Shown here in pieces: positions 1 through 5,101 of a stretch of 5,102 bases of DNA; the stretch's first letter is position 1, and every line of letters begins with the position of its first letter. A program made the position numbers and the translations under genes. Where the stretch lies: NCBI GenBank assembly GCA_020444775.1, contig JAGRHX010000053.1, forward strand, positions 1 through 5,102, given 5' to 3'. Below the pieces are notes generated by a model. That model had not been told where the DNA came from. It was given only the letters and a program-made list of their open reading frames with translations, and did not search any database. Source of the stretch: Gammaproteobacteria bacterium (GTDB lineage: Bacteria > Pseudomonadota > Gammaproteobacteria > HK1).

Positions 1-693
1 GGCTATACCAACGCCGGTAAGTCCACGCTGTTCAACGCGCTGACCGGCGCCGCGGTGGTCGCCGAGGACAAGCTGTTCGCGACCCTCGATCCGACGCATA
101 GACGGATCGCCCTGGATGGCGCGCCGGAAGCGGTGCTCGTCGATACGGTCGGCTTCATTCGTGACCTGCCGCACGAGCTGGTTGCGGCCTTCCACAGCAC
201 GCTCGAGGAGACCCGCGAGGCCACCTTGCTGTTGCACGTGGTCGACTCCGGCGCCCGTGAGCGGGACGAGCTGGAGGCCCGGGTGAACGAGGTGCTGGCC
301 CAGATCGGCGCCGACGAGGTGCCGCAGATAGTCGTCATGAACAAGATAGATACCCTGGCCGACGAACCTCCCGGCAGCGGCGAGCCACGTCTCGAGCGTG
401 ACAACAGCGGGGCGGTGTGGCGTGTCTGGGTCTCCGCGCGAGACGGCAGTGGCCTGCAGCTGCTGCTGGATGCCATCGGTGAGCGGTTGCGCGTGCACTT
501 CGAGCGGCGAGTCCTGGTGCTGCCACCGCAAGCCGGGCGCTTGCGGGCGCGTCTGTTCGAGCAGGCCCACGTGGTCGACGAGTCGTTGACCGACACGGGC
601 GGCTGGCGGCTGGAGGTCACCGTTCGACCCGGTGTTCTGGAACGTTTGTGTCGTGCCGAAGGTATCGAGCCGGACACGCTGGGGCCGAGTTAG
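1..693 (+). CDS. hflX: GTPase HflX, 3' part (5' end outside window)
   Basis: HflX is a cytoplasmic GTPase of the TRAFAC/OBG-HflX group that binds the 50S subunit and can split stalled or stressed ribosomes. The frame is open from base 1 and ends with TAG at 691-693, giving 230 visible residues. All G motifs are present: P-loop GYTNAGKS at visible residues 1-8, switch I FATLDPT at 26-32, DTVGF at 48-52, NKID at 114-117 and the G5 VSA at 144-146. The GYTNAGKS and FATLDPT forms are characteristic of HflX rather than Era, Der or Obg. A C-terminal domain of about 65 residues follows the G domain. E. coli HflX has 426 residues with its P-loop near 200, so roughly the first 200 residues (the HflX N-terminal and coiled-coil region) are missing only because the window begins here. 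An internal GTG at 55 lies after the P-loop and is not a real start. hflK follows after 196 bases. Confidence 0.97.
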   Translation, partial: GYTNAGKSTLFNALTGAAVVAEDKLFATLDPTHRRIALDGAPEAVLVDTVGFIRDLPHELVAAFHSTLEETREATLLLHVVDSGARERDELEARVNEVLAQIGADEVPQIVVMNKIDTLADEPPGSGEPRLERDNSGAVWRVWVSARDGSGLQLLLDAIGERLRVHFERRVLVLPPQAGRLRARLFEQAHVVDESLTDTGGWRLEVTVRPGVLERLCRAEGIEPDTLGPS

Positions 694-711
694 CGACGGT
701 CCATTCGCCGG

Positions 712-731
712 GTCGCACGCAGACGTGCGGC
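712..731 (+). terminator. Hairpin after hflX, possible terminator or 3'-end structure
   Basis: GTCGCACG at 712-719 pairs with CGTGCGGC at 724-731 around a CAGA loop; the inner six pairs are perfect and one outer pair is a G-U wobble in RNA. It begins 19 bases after the hflX stop. No clean T-run follows (only TAGTTCGCGTTT), so it is not a canonical intrinsic terminator; it could protect the hflX mRNA end or act with another factor. The position and stem quality are seen; the role is inferred. Confidence 0.4.
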
Positions 732-750
732 ACGTAGTTCGCGTTTGGCG

Positions 751-779
751 TTGCGGCACGGCCGGGCCGTAAATATCAT
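751..779 (+). promoter_or_regulatory. Candidate sigma70 promoter for hflK-hflC, with palindromic spacer
   Basis: TTGCGG at 751-756 is a partial -35 match and TATCAT at 774-779 matches TATAAT at five of six positions; the spacer is exactly 17 bases. Transcription would start near 786, leaving a leader of about 104 bases before the hflK ATG. The spacer contains the 13-bp palindrome ACGGCC-G-GGCCGT (758-770), a possible operator for a dimeric regulator; as RNA it could also form a five-pair hairpin with a three-base loop. The promoter would make hflKC partly independent of hflX. This is based on consensus matching only. Confidence 0.45.
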
Positions 780-889
780 TCGCTATTCGCCCATCGAATG
801 AACCCGCAATGAACTCTTGTCCAGGTCTGTTTTTCGTGATGCAACTGCAAACTAGAGCGTCCAGCCGGCGTTCATCGGAGGGCTGATAG

Positions 890-2110
890 ATGGCATGGAA
901 TCAGCCTGGTGGCGACAACAACAACCGCGATCCGTGGGGTAACCGCAACGATCAACAACAGGGACCGCCGGACCTCGACGAGGTCCTGAAGAAGTTCCAG
1001 GGTCAGCTCGGCCGTCTGTTCAAAGGTAAGGGCGGCGGTGGCGGCGACGGTAGCGGTGGCTTCGGCGGCGGCGCCGGCGGGATCGGCAAGCTCGGCATCG
1101 CCGTCATCCTGGTCATCGCGGTGGTGGTCTGGGCAATCGCCGGCATCTATATCGTCGACCCGGCCGAGGAGGCAGTGGTCAAGCGCTTCGGCGCGTACGT
1201 GCGCACCGAGGGTCCGGGACCGCACTGGGCGCCACCGTTCATCGAGACCTATCAGAAGGTCAACGTGCGCGAGCTGAACTCCGAGACCATCGGCTACGAG
1301 CCCGCGGGCAACACCCGGCGCAAGGTGCCCAAGGAATCCCTGATGCTCACGGCGGACGAGAACATCGTCGACCTCGAGTTCGCCATCCAGTATCGGGTGC
1401 AGAACGCGGCGGATTTCCTGTTCCAGGTCCGGGCGCCGGTGGTGACCCTGCAGCTCGCGACCGAGAGCGCGATCCGTGAGGTGGTCGGGCGCAGCACCAT
1501 GGACTTCGTCCTCACCGAGGGTCGGGAGGCGGTGGCCACTGAAGTGGAGCGCATCGCCCAGGAGATCCTGGACCGTTATCAGACCGGCCTGATGATCACA
1601 TCGGTGAACATGCAGAACGCGCAGCCGCCGCAGCAGGTCCAGGAGGCGTTCCTGGATGCCATCAAGGCCCGCGAGGATCAGGAACGAATCATCAACGAGG
1701 CCAAGGCCTACCGGGCAACCATCGTGCCGACCGCCGAAGGCCAGGCCCGAGGCATCAAGGAACGTTCCAATGCCTACAAGGAGTCGACCATCGCGCAGGC
1801 CCAGGGTGAGACCAATCGCTTCTTGAACGTGCTCTCGGAGTACAAGAAGGCTCCGGCGGTGACCCGCGAGCGCATGTACATCGAGTCGGTCGAGCACGTC
1901 ATGTCCAATACCAGCAAGGTGCTGATGGATCTCAAGGGGTCGAACAATCTGATGATGCTACCGCTCGATCAGATGCTGAAAGGCGGCGCGCGCAGCGACG
2001 CACGCAATCGGGTCGGCGCACGCTCGACCATGCGTGACGACGATCGAAGCAGCGCGAGCAACGAGGTGAGCAGTAGCGATATCCTGCGCGGACGGGGGCG
2101 TGGACGATGA
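890..2110 (+). CDS. hflK: FtsH protease modulator subunit HflK
   Basis: HflK is a bitopic inner-membrane SPFH (stomatin/prohibitin) protein that forms, with HflC, a large periplasmic-side cage around FtsH and tunes membrane-protein degradation. The 406-residue product is close to E. coli HflK (419). An N-terminal cytoplasmic part rich in Asn, Gln and Gly (1-47) leads into a glycine-rich linker (48-66), one membrane segment at about 68-88, then the SPFH domain (about 89-265), a helical stretch with Ala/Glu-rich segments (265-325) and the conserved tail APAVTRERMYIESVEHV (321-337) and MMLPLDQMLKGG (355-366). The last 40 residues are hydrophilic, ending in RGRGRGR. The ATG at 890 is preceded by GGAGGG at 877-882 with a seven-base gap, a strong ribosome binding site that fixes the start. 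Its TGA overlaps the hflC ATG. A promoter candidate lies at 751-779. Confidence 0.97.
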   Translation: MAWNQPGGDNNNRDPWGNRNDQQQGPPDLDEVLKKFQGQLGRLFKGKGGGGGDGSGGFGGGAGGIGKLGIAVILVIAVVVWAIAGIYIVDPAEEAVVKRFGAYVRTEGPGPHWAPPFIETYQKVNVRELNSETIGYEPAGNTRRKVPKESLMLTADENIVDLEFAIQYRVQNAADFLFQVRAPVVTLQLATESAIREVVGRSTMDFVLTEGREAVATEVERIAQEILDRYQTGLMITSVNMQNAQPPQQVQEAFLDAIKAREDQERIINEAKAYRATIVPTAEGQARGIKERSNAYKESTIAQAQGETNRFLNVLSEYKKAPAVTRERMYIESVEHVMSNTSKVLMDLKGSNNLMMLPLDQMLKGGARSDARNRVGARSTMRDDDRSSASNEVSSSDILRGRGRGR

Positions 2111-2970
2111 ACAAGGGTCTCATCATCTTTCTGGTCGGCGCGGTGATCCTGGTGTCGTTGTCCGTGTTCAAGGTGGACCAGACCGAGAAGGCGCTGCTGC
2201 TGCGACTGGGTGAGGTCAAGCAGGCGCAGTTCGAGCCCGGGCTGCACTTCAAGCTGCCCATCGCCGACACGGTGGTCAAGTTCGATGCCCGCATCCAGAC
2301 CCTGGACTCGGCGTCGGAACGCTATCTGACCAGTGAGAAGAAGAACGTCCTGGTCGACTCCTTTGTGAAATGGCGGGTCAACCACGAGGAGCAGTTCTAT
2401 ACCTCGGTGCGTGGTGATCCCGCGACCGCCAACGATCGCCTGATGGCGGTGGTTCAAAAGCAGCTGAAGGACGAATTCGGTAAGCGCACCATCCAGCAGG
2501 TGGTGTCCGGCGAACGTGCCGAGGTCATGACGGTGCTCGCCAACGCGCTGCAGAAGCAGGCCGGCGAGCTGGGTATCGAGATCGTCGATACCCGGATCAA
2601 GCGCGTCGATCTGCCCGAGGAGGTGAGCATCTCTGTGTACAACCGCATGACCGCGGAACGTAAGGAGGTTGCGCAACGCTTCCGTTCCGAGGGTGAGCGG
2701 CAGGCGCTGGAGATTCGCGCCGAGGCGGATCGCGACAGCACGATCATCCTCGCCAACGCGGAGCGTGACGCGCAGGAGATCCGTGGTGAAGGCGATGCCG
2801 AGGCCACTCGAATCTACGCAGACGCGTTTTCCCAAGATGCCGAGTTCTATTCGCTGTACCGCAGCCTGGAAGCCTACAAGCGCAGCTTCAACGACCCCAG
2901 TGACGTGCTGCTGCTGGAGCCCGACACCGAGTTCTTCAAGTACTTCAAGCAGAGTGAGGCGGCGCGATAG
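2107..2970 (+). CDS. hflC: FtsH protease modulator subunit HflC
   Basis: HflC is the partner of HflK in the HflKC-FtsH inner-membrane complex. The 287-residue product has an N-terminal membrane anchor (about residues 4-21), an SPFH domain from about 22 to 185, and an Ala/Glu/Arg-rich helix (about 180-240) that contains the family's conserved MTAERKEVAQRFRSEGE and RGEGDAEATRIYADAF segments, followed by the conserved end EPDTEFFKYFK (271-281). Despite the historical protease idea, HflC is regarded as a structural/modulatory protein. Length matches the shorter HflC forms of pseudomonad-like proteobacteria; E. coli HflC is longer (334). The start overlaps the hflK stop as ATGA (2107-2110), which implies translational coupling and near-equal expression; a G-rich stretch at 2094-2100 may serve as its ribosome binding site. 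No truncation or frameshift is seen. Confidence 0.97.
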   Translation: MNKGLIIFLVGAVILVSLSVFKVDQTEKALLLRLGEVKQAQFEPGLHFKLPIADTVVKFDARIQTLDSASERYLTSEKKNVLVDSFVKWRVNHEEQFYTSVRGDPATANDRLMAVVQKQLKDEFGKRTIQQVVSGERAEVMTVLANALQKQAGELGIEIVDTRIKRVDLPEEVSISVYNRMTAERKEVAQRFRSEGERQALEIRAEADRDSTIILANAERDAQEIRGEGDAEATRIYADAFSQDAEFYSLYRSLEAYKRSFNDPSDVLLLEPDTEFFKYFKQSEAAR

Positions 2971-2971
2971 C

Positions 2972-2989
2972 AGGCGGCGTAGTCCGCCT
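2972..2989 (+). other. Short hairpin directly after hflC
   Basis: AGGCGG (2972-2977) and CCGCCT (2984-2989) form a perfect six-pair stem with a six-base loop, beginning two bases after the hflC stop. No T-run follows, so it is unlikely to be an efficient terminator. It may stabilise the hflKC message or reduce read-through into the DUF2065 gene, whose ATG lies 23 bases further on. The pairing is seen; the role is inferred. Confidence 0.35.
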
Positions 2990-3011
2990 CGACTGAAGGC
3001 GCAGTGGGCCG

Positions 3012-3200
3012 ATGCAGTTGGGCGATTTGCTGCTCGCGGTGGCCTTGATGCTGATCATCGAAGGCATCATGCCGTTCGTGAACCCGGCCGCTCTGCGCCG
3101 GATGTTGCTCGCTGTCGCGCGTCTCGATGATCAGACGCTGCGCTTCGGCGGGCTGACCGCGATCGTCGTCGGCTATCTGCTGTTCAATCTCGCCGTGTGA
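3012..3200 (+). CDS. DUF2065 (YjeT-like) small inner-membrane protein
   Basis: This 62-residue protein has two hydrophobic segments (about residues 4-24 and 45-62) joined by a short polar stretch with ARLDDQTLRFGG, the pattern of the DUF2065 family; E. coli YjeT (65 residues) sits at the same place, next to hflC. No biochemical function is established for the family; constant placement beside hflKC suggests a role with the membrane complex, but that is association only. The ATG at 3012 is the only usable start because an in-frame TGA lies at 2994-2996. A weak ribosome binding site is GAAGG at 2995-2999, rather far from the ATG. It lies 41 bases after hflC and is probably cotranscribed with hflKC. 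Both overlapping longer frames in this area are shadows. Confidence 0.88.
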   Translation: MQLGDLLLAVALMLIIEGIMPFVNPAALRRMLLAVARLDDQTLRFGGLTAIVVGYLLFNLAV

Positions 3201-3288
3201 GCGCAGCCCCGACGCCGTGCAGGTTGTTGGCGGCGCCTCCGTTTATGTCTGCATGCAGCCTGTCGGTACGTCGGGTTCACGTGCGCGT

Positions 3289-3305
3289 CATGGCCATCCG
3301 CCATG
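3289..3305 (+). other. Hairpin in the DUF2065-hisZ gap
   Basis: CATGGC (3289-3294) and GCCATG (3300-3305) make a perfect six-pair stem with loop CATCC. It lies 88 bases after the DUF2065 stop and upstream of the hisZ promoter candidate. No T-run follows; it may be the end structure of the hflKC-DUF2065 transcript. The same 200-base gap also has the 10-bp palindrome CTGCATGCAG at 3249-3258. I see no gene in 3201-3400. Confidence 0.3.
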
Positions 3306-3334
3306 CTTGCCCGCGGCCGTGAACTGCATGGGCT

Positions 3335-3355
3335 TGACCGCGGACTGACCGCGGA
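3335..3355 (+). repeat. Tandem 10-base direct repeat upstream of hisZ
   Basis: TGACCGCGGA occurs at 3335-3344 and again at 3346-3355, an 11-base period, close to one helical turn. Each copy carries the palindrome CCGCGG, and a third CCGCGG is at 3311-3316. The second copy overlaps the -35 element of the hisZ promoter candidate. Sites spaced one turn apart on the same DNA face are a common regulator-binding arrangement, but no regulator is identified here. Confidence 0.5.
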
Positions 3356-3373
3356 TTCGTGCACCGGAATCAT
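3345..3373 (+). promoter_or_regulatory. Candidate hisZ promoter
   Basis: CTGACC at 3345-3350 and AATCAT at 3368-3373 each match four of six sigma70 consensus bases with a 17-base spacer, placing the start near 3380 and giving a leader of about 20 bases to the hisZ ATG. A better -35 match, TTGACC at 3334-3339, has no acceptable -10 at the right distance. The 200-base gap upstream supports a separate hisZ transcript, but the consensus match is only moderate. Confidence 0.3.
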
Positions 3374-3400
3374 GCCCGGGCTTCATCAGCGAGAGCGATC

Positions 3401-4612
3401 ATGAGTAGTGGATTCGAGCGGACGCCCGTGCAGGGCAACGAGCGCTGGCTGCCGCCCGAGGGCGTGCAGGAGCTGTTGCCACCAACCGCCCAGAGCCTGG
3501 AGGAGGCTCGACGCGCGGTTCTGGATCTGTTTCGCTCCTGGGGCTATCAGCTGGTCTTCCCGCCGCTGGTGGAACATCTGGACGCGCTGCTCACCGGCAC
3601 CGGATCGGATCTCGATCTGCAGACCTTCAAGTTCGTCGATCAGCTTACCGGGCGCATGCTGGGCATGCGCGCCGACATGACGGTGCAGGTCGCGCGCATC
3701 GACGCGCGCCACATGCCGCACGACCGTCCGGTGCGTCTGTGCTACGTGGGCACGGTGCTGCGGACCCGACCCGATGGTCTGGGCGGTGGCCGTACCCCGG
3801 TGCAGATGGGGGCCGAGCTCTACGGGCACGCGGGGCTGGAGAGCGATCTTGAGATCATCAGCCTGCTGGTGGAGTCCTTGCAGATGGCCGGGGTGCCGGC
3901 CCTGCACCTGGATCTGGGCCATGTCGGGATATTCCGCACGCTGGCCCGTCAGGCCGGTCTGGACCAGAACCTCGAGCACGAGGTGCACGAGGCCCTGCAG
4001 CGCAAGGCCCGGCCGGAGCTCGAGGAGATGTTGCGTGGCGGCGAGGCCATGCAGAGATTGCTCGCCCTTTCGGATCTGAGCGGCGACGCGAGCACCCTGG
4101 ACGAGGCGGCGTCGCGATTCGCCGGCGCCGGTGACGCGGTGCTCGAACCCATCGAGCAGCTGCGCACCCTGTACGCCGCGCTGGCCCGCCGCTATCCGGA
4201 GCTGGGGTTGCACGTGGATCTGGCCGAGCTGCGCGGTTACGCCTACCACACCGGCACCGTGTTCGCCGCCTACACCCCGTCCGTCGGTCAGGAGATCGCG
4301 CGCGGCGGTCGCTATGACGACATCGGCCAGGCCTTTGGCAAACCCCGCCCGGCAACCGGCTTCAGCGCCGATCTCAAGCTGCTGGTGGAGGTCGCCGCCA
4401 GCAACGGCACGAGCCCGCCGATCCAGGGCGCCATCCTCGCACCCGACCTCGAGGACGACGAGCTACGCGGCCTGATCCGCCGGCTGCGCCAGGCGCGCGA
4501 GGTGGTGATCGGTCGCCTGCCCGGCTGCGACGCCACCGGCGCCGCACTCGGCTGCGACCGCGAGCTGGTGAAGAGCGGGGAGGGTTGGCGGGTGGTGCCG
4601 CTAGGACGGTAG
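3401..4612 (+). CDS. hisZ: ATP phosphoribosyltransferase regulatory subunit HisZ
   Basis: HisZ is a catalytically inactive paralogue of the histidyl-tRNA synthetase core. It forms a hetero-octamer with the short form of HisG, and is needed for its activity and histidine feedback in the first step of histidine synthesis (ATP plus PRPP to phosphoribosyl-ATP). The 403-residue product shows the class II core: RWLPPEGVQELLPP at 15-28, LLTGTGSDLDLQTFKFVDQ at 63-81, a motif 2 region RLCYVGTVLRTRP at 112-124, the histidine-site segment RGYAYHTGTVFAAY at 278-291, and motif 3 ARGGRYDDIGQAFGKPRPATGF in 300-321. The tail from about 340 is the proteobacterial HisZ extension, not a tRNA-synthetase anticodon domain, which separates it from HisS. 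The ATG at 3401 is preferred; GAGAG at 3391-3395 is a weak ribosome site. A GTG at 3359 would add 14 residues without a ribosome site. A short-form hisG is expected elsewhere in this genome. Confidence 0.96.
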   Translation: MSSGFERTPVQGNERWLPPEGVQELLPPTAQSLEEARRAVLDLFRSWGYQLVFPPLVEHLDALLTGTGSDLDLQTFKFVDQLTGRMLGMRADMTVQVARIDARHMPHDRPVRLCYVGTVLRTRPDGLGGGRTPVQMGAELYGHAGLESDLEIISLLVESLQMAGVPALHLDLGHVGIFRTLARQAGLDQNLEHEVHEALQRKARPELEEMLRGGEAMQRLLALSDLSGDASTLDEAASRFAGAGDAVLEPIEQLRTLYAALARRYPELGLHVDLAELRGYAYHTGTVFAAYTPSVGQEIARGGRYDDIGQAFGKPRPATGFSADLKLLVEVAASNGTSPPIQGAILAPDLEDDELRGLIRRLRQAREVVIGRLPGCDATGAALGCDRELVKSGEGWRVVPLGR

Positions 4613-4662
4613 TGGGTGCGGCGCGAGAAGGCTGTGCGGGGTCTCACGTCCAGGATTCGACT

Positions 4663-4743
4663 GGTTTCGCGTTTTCGGGGCGGTCGTTGACGAGCGGGCT
4701 TTGACCGTGCCAAGACGCGGCGGGTCGGGGGTGCTGCGAAACC
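4663..4743. repeat. 8-bp inverted repeat bounding 81 bases after hisZ
   Basis: GGTTTCGC (4663-4670) is the exact reverse complement of GCGAAACC (4736-4743). Inside lie CGGTC (4681-4685) and GACCG (4703-4707), so the segment could fold with nested stems. It could be part of a structured 3' end of the hisZ transcript. Eight-base pairs 65 bases apart can occur by chance, and no target-site duplication is evident. Confidence 0.3.
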
Positions 4744-4747
4744 TACG

Positions 4748-4808
4748 GGAGGCAATGCGCCGCTCAGCCCGGAAACGTCCAGTTGTGAGCCACTCTTGGA
4801 GGCAACGC
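4748..4808 (+). repeat. Pair of GGAGGCAAYGC direct repeats, 50 bases apart
   Basis: GGAGGCAATGC (4748-4758) and GGAGGCAACGC (4798-4808) differ at one base. The first has the form of a ribosome site immediately before ATG (4755-4757), but that frame closes after 18 codons at TAA 4809-4811 and the gap is too short. The copies lie at the boundary between the GC-rich and GC-poorer parts of the tail. Role unknown. Confidence 0.4.
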
Positions 4809-5038
4809 TAAGTTGCTGATCAGTAGTCCCTCGGGACCGCTCTCAGCGCCACCACTTTTGAGCTACCCAGAAATCCACCATCCACAGCAATCACGCGCCC
4901 TACCCATGGTTACCCCTTGGGTCCAGCCGATTGCCCTGAGAATGATGCGATTTTCGGCCATTTCTGGAGCCAGGAGCGACGTTCTGACCTTGGGTGCTGC
5001 TCTGCTATTCCCCACCAGCAGAAACGCCTTGTTGACCT

Positions 5039-5056
5039 CAGGATTGCCTGTTTTTT
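5039..5056 (+). terminator. Weak intrinsic terminator-like site
   Basis: CAGG (5039-5042) and CCTG (5047-5050) form a four-pair stem with loop ATTG, followed directly by six Ts (5051-5056). The stem is short for an intrinsic terminator. A competing pairing is GACCT (5034-5038) with AGGTC (5058-5062), which would place the T-run in a loop. It is 430 bases beyond hisZ, so what it would terminate is unclear. Confidence 0.25.
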
Positions 5057-5083
5057 AAGGTCCTTGGAGTTGCAGGCGCTGGG

Positions 5084-5101
5084 ACCGGCACCGGCACCGG
5101 C
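5084..5101. repeat. Tandem ACCGGC hexamer, three copies at window edge
   Basis: ACCGGC repeats perfectly at 5084-5089, 5090-5095 and 5096-5101, and the last base continues the pattern. The array meets the window end, so its full length is unknown. If translated it would encode an alternating dipeptide (for example Thr-Gly), but no start or reading frame for it is visible here. Confidence 0.7.

Noticed and set aside
788..797. CCCAT at 790-794 as a heat-shock sigma32 -10 element for hflK
   Set aside because: No CTTGAA-like -35 lies at the right distance upstream.
817..845. Second sigma70 promoter, TTGTCC (817-822) and TGCAAC (840-845)
   Set aside because: The -10 matches only three of six bases; the upstream pair at 751-779 is much better.
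872..1897. 341-codon minus-strand open frame opposite hflK
   Set aside because: It is a shadow of the high-GC codon bias of hflK; the product is His/Leu/Arg-rich low-information sequence with no family likeness.
1969..2835. 288-codon minus-strand open frame opposite hflC
   Set aside because: Same antisense shadow effect; the plus strand carries a clear, conserved hflC.
2669..3130. 153-codon plus-strand frame overlapping the end of hflC and the DUF2065 gene
   Set aside because: Out of frame with both genes and of Arg/Ser-rich shadow composition.
3359..3400. GTG start at 3359 extending HisZ by 14 residues
   Set aside because: No ribosome site precedes it, and the extra residues are unlike HisZ N-termini; ATG 3401 is closer to family length.
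3386..4249. 287-codon minus-strand open frame opposite hisZ
   Set aside because: Antisense shadow rich in His, Gln and Leu; hisZ is unmistakable on the plus strand.
3401..4612. Histidyl-tRNA synthetase HisS instead of HisZ
   Set aside because: The C-terminal anticodon-binding domain is absent, the motif 2 and histidine-site segments have HisZ-type forms, and the gene context is that of hisZ.
4863..5054. About 63-codon minus-strand frame in the tail, with an internal ATG at 4961
   Set aside because: No recognisable transposase or other domain, no ribosome site that I can support, and the opposite strand is equally open.
4813..5058. 81-codon plus-strand frame with TTG start and GGAGG upstream
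   Set aside because: No family recognised, weak third-position G/C compared with neighbours, rare start codon; described within the tail region but not called as a gene.
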